Below the pieces are notes generated by a model, which saw only the letters and a list, made by a program, of their open reading frames with translations, had not been told where the DNA came from and did not search any database. Below are positions 1 through 5,744 of a stretch of DNA of 5,744 nucleotides, piece by piece. This stretch comes from Pseudomonadota bacterium (lineage in GTDB: Bacteria > Pseudomonadota > Gammaproteobacteria > Burkholderiales > Rhodocyclaceae), in NCBI GenBank assembly GCA_023459095.1, contig JAEWVQ010000015.1, forward strand, positions 1-5,744. Reading direction: 5' to 3'. Both the position numbers and the translations under genes were made by a program. Position 1 is the stretch's first letter, and each line of letters starts with the position of its first letter.

Positions 1-1
1 C

Positions 2-316
2 TTCGATGCCGCCGCGCTCGCCGCGCTGACCCCGGCCGCCGATGCGGCCACCGCCATCGTCGGCCTCACCGACAGCGCGAGCGCGCTGCTGGTGATCGAC
101 CGCGTGCGCGCCGCCGGCGGCCGCATCGTGGACATGACCCACCACCGTCTCGCCAGCGAAGCCGACGCCGCACGCTGGGCCGCCGGACTCGGCGAACTGG
201 CGGTGGCGCAGGCCGCCGCCGCGCCCGGCCTGCTGGGCGGCGCCGACGACGGTGCCGCCGGCGCCGCCTTCGTGGCCGGTGGCGTGTCCTACATGAGCTT
301 CACCTGCGTGATCTGA
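2..316 (+). CDS. C-terminal part of an unrecognised protein, PchX-like by position
   Basis: This is an open frame running in from the left edge to a TGA at 314-316, giving about 104 visible C-terminal residues; the true start lies outside the window, and the in-frame GTG at 92 is not a likely start. The visible part is very rich in Ala and Gly, has no long hydrophobic segment and no CXXCH heme motif, so it is not the cytochrome subunit of p-cresol methylhydroxylase. A short stretch (AIVGL, then LLVIDRVRAAGGRIVDM) reads like alternating strand and helix of an alpha/beta fold, and the protein ends SYMSFTCVI. G/C at nearly every third codon position supports coding. It ends 11 bases before pchF, so it is very probably co-transcribed. 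In Pseudomonas putida the p-cresol operon carries an uncharacterised gene, pchX, next to pchF; position makes this the best guess. I cannot confirm homology from sequence alone. Coding is fairly certain, identity is not. Confidence 0.7.
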   Translation, partial: FDAAALAALTPAADAATAIVGLTDSASALLVIDRVRAAGGRIVDMTHHRLASEADAARWAAGLGELAVAQAAAAPGLLGGADDGAAGAAFVAGGVSYMSFTCVI

Positions 317-327
317 ACGGAGCAACC

Positions 328-1875
328 ATGAGCAAATACAGCGTTCTGCCGAAAAACGTCTCCGAAAGCGATTTCGACACGGCGATCCAGGAATTCATCA
401 AGATCCTCGGCCAGGACAGCGTCCTGATCACCGGCGACAAGCTGCACCCCTACGGCAAGATCATGATGGCGGTGGAGAACGACAAGCACGCCGCCTCCGC
501 GGTGCTGCTGGCGACCACGGTCGAGCAGATCCAGGCCATCGTCAAGGTGTGCAACACCTACAAGGTGCCGATCTGGACGATCTCCACCGGGCGCAACTTC
601 GGCTACGGCTCGGCCGCGCCGATCGAACGCGGCCAGGTCATCCTCGATCTGCGCCGCATGAACAAGATCCTCCACGTCGACCCGGAGCTGTGCACCGCGC
701 TCGTCGAACCGGGCGTCACCTACCAGCAGCTCTACGATTACCTGCAGGAAAACAACATCCCGCTGATGCTGTCGTTCTCGGCGCCGTCGGCGATCGCCGG
801 CCCGCTCGGCAACACCATGGACCGCGGCGTGGGCTACACGCCCTACGGCGAACACTTCCTGATGCAGTGCGGCATGGAAATCGTGCTCGCCAACGGCGAA
901 GTGCTGCGCACCGGCATGGGCTCGGTCAAGGGCGACAACGCCTGGCAGGTGTTCAAGTGGGGCTACGGCCCGACCCTGGATGGCATGTTCACGCAGTCGA
1001 ACTACGGCATCTGCACCAAGATGGGCTTCTGGCTGATGCCCAAGCCGCCGGTGTTCAAGCCGTTCGAGATCCAGTTCGACGACGAGGCCGACATCAGCGA
1101 CATCGTCGAGATGCTGCGTCCGCTGCGCATCGCGCAGATCATCCCGAACTCGGTGGTGATCGCCGGCACGCTGTGGGAAGCCGCGACCTGCAACACCCGC
1201 CGCTCCGACTACACGAGCGAGCCGGGCGCCACCCCCGACTCGGTGCTCAAGCAGATCCAGAAGGACAAGCACCTGGGCGCGTGGAACGTGTACGCCGCGC
1301 TCTACGGCACCCAGGAACAGGTCGACGTGAACTGGAAGATCGTCACCGACGTGATCAAGAAGGCCGGCAAGGGCCGCATCATCACCCAGGAGCAGGCCGG
1401 CAACACGCAGCCGTTCAAGTACCGCGCCGAACTCATGTCGGGCGTGCCCAACCTGCAGGAGTTCGGTCTGTACAACTGGCGCGGGGGCGGCGGTTCGATG
1501 TGGTTCGCGCCGGTCAGCCAGGCGCGCGGCAGCGAGTGCGAGAAGCAGATGAAGCTCGCCAAGACCATCCTCAACAAGCACGGCCTCGACTACGTCGGCG
1601 AGTTCATCGTCGGCTGGCGCGACATGCACCACGTCATCGACGTGCTGTTCGACCGCAGCAGCGAGGAAGAAACCCGCCGCGCCAACGCCTGCTTCAACGA
1701 ACTGCTCGACGAGTTCGAGAAGCACGGCTACGCCGTGTATCGCGTGAACACCGCCTTCCAGGAACGCGTCGCGCAGAGCTACGGCCCGGTCAAGCGCGAC
1801 GTCGAGCGCGCGATCAAGCGCGCCCTCGACCCCAACGGCATTCTCGCCCCGGGCAAGTGCGGCATCCGCATCTGA
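328..1875 (+). CDS. pchF: 4-cresol dehydrogenase (hydroxylating), flavoprotein subunit
   Basis: PchF is the FAD subunit of p-cresol methylhydroxylase. It oxidises 4-cresol to a quinone methide, which water converts to 4-hydroxybenzyl alcohol, and then oxidises that to 4-hydroxybenzaldehyde; electrons pass to the cytochrome c subunit PchC. The 515-residue product matches the usual length (about 520) and, from memory, is closely similar to P. putida PchF throughout. An N-terminal VAO/PCMH-type FAD-binding domain covers about residues 55-240 (ISTGRNFGYGSA, SAPSAIAGPLGNTMDRGVGY), followed by the substrate cap domain. Tyr382, in EFGLYNWRGGGG, aligns with Tyr384, the covalent 8-alpha-O-tyrosyl FAD link. 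Tyr93, Glu378, Glu425, His434, Tyr471 and Arg472 align with active-site residues Tyr95, Glu380, Glu427, His436, Tyr473 and Arg474. Lys510 replaces Arg512. No Sec or Tat signal is visible. The start is preceded by GGAG (319-322). Vanillyl-alcohol oxidase and eugenol hydroxylase are relatives, but the tyrosyl rather than histidyl FAD link and overall similarity favour PchF. Confidence 0.95.
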   Translation: MSKYSVLPKNVSESDFDTAIQEFIKILGQDSVLITGDKLHPYGKIMMAVENDKHAASAVLLATTVEQIQAIVKVCNTYKVPIWTISTGRNFGYGSAAPIERGQVILDLRRMNKILHVDPELCTALVEPGVTYQQLYDYLQENNIPLMLSFSAPSAIAGPLGNTMDRGVGYTPYGEHFLMQCGMEIVLANGEVLRTGMGSVKGDNAWQVFKWGYGPTLDGMFTQSNYGICTKMGFWLMPKPPVFKPFEIQFDDEADISDIVEMLRPLRIAQIIPNSVVIAGTLWEAATCNTRRSDYTSEPGATPDSVLKQIQKDKHLGAWNVYAALYGTQEQVDVNWKIVTDVIKKAGKGRIITQEQAGNTQPFKYRAELMSGVPNLQEFGLYNWRGGGGSMWFAPVSQARGSECEKQMKLAKTILNKHGLDYVGEFIVGWRDMHHVIDVLFDRSSEEETRRANACFNELLDEFEKHGYAVYRVNTAFQERVAQSYGPVKRDVERAIKRALDPNGILAPGKCGIRI

Positions 1876-1895
1876 ACTGACAAGGACACCCGATC

Positions 1896-3377
1896 ATGAG
1901 TGACAGCAACAAGCCCGCGCCCTACCAGGGGTTCGACCTGCAGCCGATCGCCGGCACCTGGCGCGCGGGACGCTCGGCGCGCCGCCTCGCCGATACCAAC
2001 CCGTACACCGGCGAGGTGCTCGCCGAGCTCACGCTGGCCAACACCGCCGACGTCGATGACGCCTACGCCGCCGCCGCGCGCGCGCAGCGCGCGTGGGCCG
2101 AGACCCTGCCCGACGAGCGCGCCGCGGTGCTGCGCCGCGCCGCCGAGATCATCGCCGCGCGCGCCGAGGAGATTCAGGACTGGATCGTGCGCGAATCCGG
2201 CAGCACACGGCTGAAGGCCTACATCGAGTGCGACAGCGCGCGCCGCATCACGCTCGAATCGGCCACCTTCCCGAGCCGGGTCGAGGGCCGCATCCTCGCC
2301 GCCGGCGTGCCCAACCAGGAAAGCCGCGTGTACCGCGCGCCACTGGGCGTGGTCGGCGTGATCAGCCCGTGGAACTTCCCCTTCCACCTCACCGCCCGTT
2401 CGGTGGCGCCGGCGCTCGCGCTCGGCAATGCGGTGGTGGTGAAGCCGGCGAGCGACACCCCGGTGAGCGGCGGCCTGCTGCTCGCCAAGGTCTACGAGGA
2501 AGCGGGCCTGCCCGCCGGGCTGTTCAACGTCGTGGTCGGCGCCGGCAGCGAGATCGGCGACTACTTCGTCGAGCATGAAGTGCCGCGCCTGATCTCGTTC
2601 ACCGGCTCCACCGAGGTCGGTCGCGGCGTCGGCCGGCTCGCCACCGGCGGGCGCCACATCAAGCGCGTCGCGCTCGAGCTCGGCGGTAACGCCCCGCTCG
2701 TGGTGCTCGACGACGCCGACGTGGAACTCGCCGCCAATGCCGCGGTGGTCGGCCGTTTCCTGCATCAGGGCCAGATCTGCATGAGCACCAACCGCGTGAT
2801 CGTCGACGCCAAGGTGCACGATGCCTTCGTCGCCGCGGTCAAGCGCCGCGTCGAAGGCCTGGCCTACGGCGACCCCGCCGACCCGGCGACCATCGTCGGC
2901 CCGCTGATCAACGAGCGCCAGCGCGCCGACGTGCTCGGCCGCATCGCCCGCGCCCGCCAGGACGGCGCCACCCAGGTGGTGGGCGGCGACGCGGTCGGCA
3001 ATGTGGTGCCGCCGCACGTCTTCGCCGACGTCGATCCGGCGTGGTCGATCGCCATCGACGAGACCTTCGGTCCGGTGCTGCCGATCATCAAGGCACGCGA
3101 CGAGGCCCATGCGCTCGAACTCGCCAACCAGTCCGAGTACGGCCTCTCCAGCGCGGTGTTCACCGCCAACCTCGAGCGCGGCGTGCGCTTCGCGCGCGGC
3201 ATCAACGTCGGCATGACCCACATCAACGACATGACCGTGGACGACCAGCCGAACGCGCCCTTCGGCGGCGAGAAGAACTCCGGCCTCGGCCGCTTCAACG
3301 GCGACTGGGCGATCGAGGAGTTCACCCGCGCGCAGTGGATCACCCTGCAGCACAAGCCGCGGCCCTATCCGTTCTGA
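1896..3377 (+). CDS. pchA: NAD(P)-dependent aldehyde dehydrogenase, probable 4-hydroxybenzaldehyde dehydrogenase
   Basis: This 493-residue protein belongs to the aldehyde dehydrogenase superfamily and has the usual full length. The canonical motifs appear in order: Asn160 in SPWNFPF (oxyanion hole), Lys183 in VVKPAS (cofactor ribose contact), the nucleotide loop FTGSTEVG (235-242), the general base Glu261 in LELGGN, the catalytic Cys295 in GQICMSTNR, and Glu389/Phe391 in ETFGPV. It is therefore expected to be active and cytosolic. The start ATG follows AAGGA (1882-1886) by 9 bases and lies 20 bases after pchF, which indicates one operon. Context gives the substrate: PchF yields 4-hydroxybenzaldehyde, and this enzyme would oxidise it to 4-hydroxybenzoate. 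The similar vanillin and benzaldehyde dehydrogenases (vdh, xylC types) cannot be separated by motif alone, so the family is near certain and the exact substrate is inferred from the neighbour. NAD+ versus NADP+ preference is not established here. Confidence 0.9.
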   Translation: MSDSNKPAPYQGFDLQPIAGTWRAGRSARRLADTNPYTGEVLAELTLANTADVDDAYAAAARAQRAWAETLPDERAAVLRRAAEIIAARAEEIQDWIVRESGSTRLKAYIECDSARRITLESATFPSRVEGRILAAGVPNQESRVYRAPLGVVGVISPWNFPFHLTARSVAPALALGNAVVVKPASDTPVSGGLLLAKVYEEAGLPAGLFNVVVGAGSEIGDYFVEHEVPRLISFTGSTEVGRGVGRLATGGRHIKRVALELGGNAPLVVLDDADVELAANAAVVGRFLHQGQICMSTNRVIVDAKVHDAFVAAVKRRVEGLAYGDPADPATIVGPLINERQRADVLGRIARARQDGATQVVGGDAVGNVVPPHVFADVDPAWSIAIDETFGPVLPIIKARDEAHALELANQSEYGLSSAVFTANLERGVRFARGINVGMTHINDMTVDDQPNAPFGGEKNSGLGRFNGDWAIEEFTRAQWITLQHKPRPYPF

Positions 3378-3396
3378 TCGGCCCGCCCCGGCGGCA

Positions 3397-3429
3397 AACG
3401 GCCCGGCGCCCCCACGGCGCCGGGCCGTT
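3397..3429. terminator. GC-rich hairpin between convergent genes, probable bidirectional terminator
   Basis: A perfect 14-bp inverted repeat (3397-3410 and 3416-3429, left arm aacggcccggcgcc) encloses a 5-base loop (cccac). It starts 19 bases after the pchA stop and ends 15 bases before the stop of the opposing LysR gene, the normal place for a shared terminator. The T tract after the stem is poor: ttgttgcg on the + strand and, on the - strand, gtttgccg. It may therefore work as an imperfect intrinsic terminator or as an mRNA 3' end stabiliser. Confidence 0.75.
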
Positions 3430-3444
3430 GTTGCGTGAACGCGG

Positions 3445-4332
3445 CTACGCCGTCGGCGCCGGCGCGCCGTCCTGCAGCACCGCCACCCAGGCGTCGAGCG
3501 CCGGATGCGGCTCGGCCTGGCGGCGGCGGATCAGCACCGTGGGCGAGGCCGCGAGATGCGCCGGCAACGGATGGCTCGCCACCAGGCCGCCGCGCGGATG
3601 GGTGGCGAGCAGCGCCGCCGGCAGCACGCCGACGCCCAGGCCCGCGGCCACGCAGCCGAGGATGGCCTCGACCGAGGCATAGCTCTGCTGGCCGCGTACC
3701 CGCCAGCCCCGATCCTGCGCATGCTCGAACAGCCGGGCGCGGTAATGACAACCCTCGGGAAAGGCGATCAGGGTGACGTCCTCGCCCGCCTCCGGCACCG
3801 CCCGGTCGGGCGGCAGCACCAGGCGCAGCTCCTCCTGCCACACCGCGCGCGCGCTCAGACGCGGATGTTGCAGCGGCCCGGCGACCAGCGCGGCATCGAG
3901 ATCGTGGGCGAGCACGCGCTCGATCAGCGTCGCGCTGGTCCCGGTTTCGAGCTCCACCGCGACCCGCGGCGCATGGCGGTGGAAGCGCGCGAGCACGTCG
4001 GGCAGGCGCATCGCCGCGGTGGTTTCCATCGAGCCGAGGCGCAGACGGCCCTGCAGGGTGTCCAGATGCACGCTCTGCCAGGCCGCCGCGCACAGGATGT
4101 CGAACTGGCGGGCATGCGGCAGCAGACGCTCGCCGGCCGCGGTGAGCTTGAACTGCGGACCGCTGCGCTCGAGCAGCACGCTGCCGAGTTGTTCCTCCAA
4201 CTGGCGCAGGCGCGCGGAAACGTTGGACGGCACGCAGTTGAGCTGGCGCGAGGCCGCACTCAGGCTGCCGTGCTCGGCCACCGCATGGAAGTAGCGCAGC
4301 AGCTGGGGATTGAAGCGCGTGGCGGAGAGCAT
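3445..4332 (-). CDS. LysR-family transcriptional regulator (PtrR-like)
   Basis: This is a 295-residue LysR-type regulator, a standard length. The N-terminal winged helix-turn-helix spans about residues 5-65 (FHAVAEHGSLSAASRQLNCVPSNVSARL, of which the SLSAASRQLNCVPSNVSAR part is the helix-turn-helix, then LRQLEEQLGSVLLER). The effector-binding domain runs from about residue 93 (LQGRLRLGSMETTAA) to the end. The NCVPSNV and GSMETTAA signatures resemble the PtrR/YnfL group of LysR proteins, which often sit beside MFS genes. The frame is open further upstream, but ATG at 4332 is chosen because an AAAGG Shine-Dalgarno lies 8 bases before it and because the protein then starts a few residues before the conserved first helix. 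It is divergent from the MFS gene and convergent with pchA, so its most likely targets are itself and the transporter, with a small molecule bound by the C-terminal domain acting as inducer. A role in p-cresol control is possible but unsupported. Family is certain; ligand unknown. Confidence 0.92.
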   Translation of the reverse strand: MLSATRFNPQLLRYFHAVAEHGSLSAASRQLNCVPSNVSARLRQLEEQLGSVLLERSGPQFKLTAAGERLLPHARQFDILCAAAWQSVHLDTLQGRLRLGSMETTAAMRLPDVLARFHRHAPRVAVELETGTSATLIERVLAHDLDAALVAGPLQHPRLSARAVWQEELRLVLPPDRAVPEAGEDVTLIAFPEGCHYRARLFEHAQDRGWRVRGQQSYASVEAILGCVAAGLGVGVLPAALLATHPRGGLVASHPLPAHLAASPTVLIRRRQAEPHPALDAWVAVLQDGAPAPTA

Positions 4333-4340
4333 GGCGCCGA

Positions 4341-4345
4341 CCTTT
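4341..4345 (-). promoter_or_regulatory. Ribosome binding site fixing the LysR start
   Basis: On the - strand this reads AAAGG, eight bases before the ATG at 4332. It decides between this start and the much longer open frame that continues upstream through the divergent promoter; the longer version would have an N-terminus of about 100 residues foreign to LysR proteins. Confidence 0.7.
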
Positions 4346-4352
4346 CTCTTTA

Positions 4353-4381
4353 AGTGAAAATCAAGAATACTACTTTTCACT
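4353..4381. promoter_or_regulatory. Inverted repeat agtgaaaa-N13-ttttcact, candidate LysR operator
   Basis: Arms at 4353-4360 and 4374-4381 are perfect 8-bp reverse complements separated by 13 bases. The left arm is 20 bases upstream of the LysR start codon, so a protein bound here would overlap the regulator's own promoter or leader, consistent with the autoregulation typical of divergent LysR genes. The operator function is inferred from position and symmetry. Confidence 0.5.
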
Positions 4382-4407
4382 AACGGTATATAAACGGCCT
4401 CCGTTAG
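4380..4407. promoter_or_regulatory. Inverted repeat ctaacgg-N14-ccgttag, second candidate operator
   Basis: Arms at 4380-4386 and 4401-4407 are perfect 7-bp reverse complements separated by 14 bases. The TATATAAA -10 candidate for the MFS gene sits in the spacer, so occupancy would directly affect transporter transcription. Its left arm overlaps the right arm of the other repeat by two bases. The function is inferred. Confidence 0.45.
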
Positions 4408-4459
4408 AGTCGGCGCCTCGCCGGTCCGCCCTTCGGACCCGGTCCCCAGGAGCCGACCC

Positions 4460-5689
4460 ATGCCGCCCCGATCCGATCCGCCGCCCGCCCGCCTCTGGCT
4501 GCCGCTGCTCGCCGCCGCCCTCGCCCTCGTCACCGTCCATGGCATCGGCCGCTTCGCGTACACGCCGCTGCTGCCACTGCTGGTGGGCGACGGCTTCATG
4601 GCGCTCGATGCCGGCGCCACCATCGCCACCTGGAACTACGTCGGCTACCTGCTCGGCGCCATGCTCGCGATCCGCGTGCACCAGCCGCCGCAGATCCGCC
4701 GCATCCTGCCCGTCGCGCTGCTGGTCAATGCCGCATGCACGGTCGCGCAGGGCCTCACCGACAACCTCACCGTCTTCCTCGTGCTGCGGCTGCTCAGCGG
4801 CATCAGCAACGGCGTGGTGTTCGTGCAAGCCCCGGCGCTGGTGCTGGAGTGGCTGGCGCGCCACGGTCTCACCGCCTTGTCCGGGCTGATGTACTTCGGC
4901 GTCGGCGCCGGCCTGCTGCTCACCAATGTGCTCGCCGGCCTGCCCGCGGAGTCGCTGCACGGGAGCGCGCGCTGGTGGCCGATGGCGCTCGCCGCGGTGC
5001 CGCTGGCATGGTGGAGCGCGCGCCAGCTCGGCCGGCTGGACGGCCCGCAGGCTGGCACGCCGGGCCACGCCGCAGCGCATCGCGCCACGCCGCTGCTCGA
5101 CCGTGCCAGCCTGCCGGTGTTCATGGCCTATGCCGGCGCCGGCCTCGGCTACATCCTGCCCACCACCTTCCTGCCGGTGGTGGCGCACGAACAACTGCCC
5201 GCCGGCCACTGGCTGCAGAGCGGCGCCTGGCTGGTCCTGGCCGCGAGCACGCTCGCCGCCGCCTGGTTGTGGAACCGGCTGGGCAGCCGCCTGGGCGACC
5301 GCAACGCGCTGGTGCTCAACTACGTGCTGCAGGGCATCGGCGTCGCCGGCCCGCTGCTGTGGCCGGGGGTGCCGGGAGTGTTCGCCTGCGCGCTGCTGGT
5401 CGGCGGCACCTTCCTCGGCAGCGTGCTGCTCACCCAGCGCCTGGGGCGCGCGCTGCACCCGCACCAGGGGCCGCGCCTGTCGGCGGCGCTGATCACGCTG
5501 TACGGCTTCGCCCAGCTCACCGGGCCGTGGCTGGCGCGGCTGTGGCTGGAGCGCGGCGGCAGCATGAGCGATACCTACTGGCTGGGCGTCGGCGCCCTGG
5601 TGTGGGCGACGCTGTGGACGCTGCGCACGCCGGCCCCGGCGCACACCGCCGCCGCATCGCCGGGCGCCGCGCCGCAAGCCTCGCGCTGA
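4460..5689 (+). CDS. YbfB/YjiJ-family MFS transporter
   Basis: This 409-residue inner-membrane protein has about twelve hydrophobic segments, roughly at residues 11-27, 58-75, 82-98, 104-124, 139-159, 172-190, then a hydrophilic central loop (191-215), and 217-240, 256-272, 283-300, 306-325, 339-360 and 371-388. The first helix ends in GIGRFAYTPLLPLLV and the second begins WNYVGYLLGA; both are characteristic of the YbfB/YjiJ group of the major facilitator superfamily (MFS_4). The Pro-, Ala- and Ser-rich tail after about residue 390 should be cytoplasmic. AGGAG (4448-4452) lies 7 bases before the ATG and fixes the start. The substrate is not known for most of this group and cannot be read here; import or export of a metabolite sensed by the divergent LysR protein is the natural inference. 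There is no strong sign that it serves p-cresol metabolism, though it adjoins that operon. Confidence 0.9.
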   Translation: MPPRSDPPPARLWLPLLAAALALVTVHGIGRFAYTPLLPLLVGDGFMALDAGATIATWNYVGYLLGAMLAIRVHQPPQIRRILPVALLVNAACTVAQGLTDNLTVFLVLRLLSGISNGVVFVQAPALVLEWLARHGLTALSGLMYFGVGAGLLLTNVLAGLPAESLHGSARWWPMALAAVPLAWWSARQLGRLDGPQAGTPGHAAAHRATPLLDRASLPVFMAYAGAGLGYILPTTFLPVVAHEQLPAGHWLQSGAWLVLAASTLAAAWLWNRLGSRLGDRNALVLNYVLQGIGVAGPLLWPGVPGVFACALLVGGTFLGSVLLTQRLGRALHPHQGPRLSAALITLYGFAQLTGPWLARLWLERGGSMSDTYWLGVGALVWATLWTLRTPAPAHTAAASPGAAPQASR

Positions 5690-5699
5690 GCGCCTGCCG

Positions 5700-5744
5700 C
5701 TACCGCGCCGGCACCATCTCGGGCAGCGCCACCAACCGCCAGCC
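5700..5744 (-). CDS. Possible C-terminal end of a convergent gene
   Basis: Reading from the right edge on the - strand, 14 sense codons end in TAG (5702-5700): GWRLVALPEMVPAR. Every one of these codons has G or C in the third position, as in the real genes here. The stop would lie 10 bases from the MFS stop, a tail-to-tail layout. The evidence is thin, because one + strand frame shows the same third-base pattern, though that frame has no start codon in view. No function can be assigned. Confidence 0.35.
   Translation of the reverse strand, partial: GWRLVALPEMVPAR

Larger units (their letters stand above)
4333..4459. promoter_or_regulatory. Divergent promoter region between LysR and MFS genes
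   Basis: This 127-base spacer contains an island of A/T-rich sequence at about 4341-4394, in sharp contrast to its GC-rich surroundings, as expected for promoters. On the + strand a -10-like TATATA/TATAAA occurs at 4387-4394 about 65 bases before the MFS start, without a convincing -35 box at the right distance, which fits an activator-dependent promoter. On the - strand a plausible -10 is TATTCT (4364-4369), also with a weak -35. Two inverted repeats lie within it. Exact promoters are inferred. Confidence 0.6.

Noticed and set aside
92..316. A complete 74-residue small gene starting at GTG 92
   Set aside because: The same frame is open without a stop back to the left edge with the same codon style, so this is the tail of a longer gene and not a small one.
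1..316. Short GCC/GGC-rich runs as possible tandem repeats
   Set aside because: These are runs of Ala and Gly codons inside a coding frame, without regular unit length, and are expected in a genome with this composition.
289..1725. Long - strand open frame (478 codons) opposite pchF
   Set aside because: It is antisense to a confidently identified gene and arises because GC-rich codons leave few stops on the opposite strand. Its product is low-complexity (rich in His, Asp, Val, Arg) and resembles no family I know.
549..1880. Second + strand open frame within pchF (443 codons)
   Set aside because: It overlaps pchF almost entirely in another frame and yields Arg/His-rich low-complexity sequence; it is a by-product of G/C-ending codons in pchF.
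1779..3353. Long - strand open frame (524 codons) opposite pchA
   Set aside because: It is longer than pchA but antisense to a complete aldehyde dehydrogenase with all its catalytic motifs, and its translation is repetitive His/Ala/Gly/Asp-rich text typical of shadow frames.
4333..4629. Upstream extension of the LysR gene to an ATG near 4629
   Set aside because: The extension would run through the divergent promoter and into the MFS gene, and would add about 99 residues absent from LysR proteins. A Shine-Dalgarno sequence supports the start at 4332.
4370..5677. Long - strand open frame (435 codons) opposite the MFS gene
   Set aside because: Its product is a Gln/Arg/Ala/His-rich shadow; the + strand reading gives a clean twelve-helix transporter with a good ribosome binding site.

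Overview
This 5.7 kb window is GC-rich (roughly two thirds G+C, with strong G/C preference at third codon positions) and tightly packed. The protein families and codon style suggest a proteobacterium, most likely a betaproteobacterial aromatic degrader of the Thauera/Azoarcus/Aromatoleum type. That taxonomic guess is inference; no rRNA or other marker gene is present.

Left half (1-3377, + strand): three closely spaced co-directional genes that look like the end of a p-cresol (4-methylphenol) oxidation operon. The window opens inside a gene whose C-terminal ~104 codons are visible; I do not recognise it, but its position suggests the uncharacterised pchX-type gene. Eleven bases later comes pchF, the flavoprotein subunit of 4-cresol dehydrogenase (hydroxylating), with the covalent-FAD tyrosine and the active-site residues in place. 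Twenty bases after it is pchA, an NAD(P)-dependent aldehyde dehydrogenase with an intact catalytic set. Together they would convert p-cresol via 4-hydroxybenzyl alcohol to 4-hydroxybenzaldehyde (PchF with its cytochrome partner) and then to 4-hydroxybenzoate (PchA). The cytochrome c subunit gene (pchC) is not in the window and presumably lies upstream, as does the operon promoter. A strong GC-rich hairpin at 3397-3429 closes the operon.

Right half (3445-5689): a divergent pair, a LysR-family regulator on the - strand and a YbfB/YjiJ-type MFS transporter on the + strand. They share a 127-base intergenic region that contains an AT-rich island with two inverted repeats, good candidates for the regulator's operator. 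This pair looks like a separate 'regulator plus transporter it controls' module rather than part of the p-cresol operon: it converges on pchA with a terminator between them, and its substrate is unknown. The last 55 bases may hold the C-terminal end of a further convergent gene.

I found no RNA genes, CRISPR arrays, insertion sequences or phage genes. The most notable points are the unrecognised protein encoded upstream of pchF, a Lys in place of a flavin-site Arg near the PchF C-terminus, and the overlapping inverted repeats in the divergent promoter region. I did not find a convincing wholly new system.
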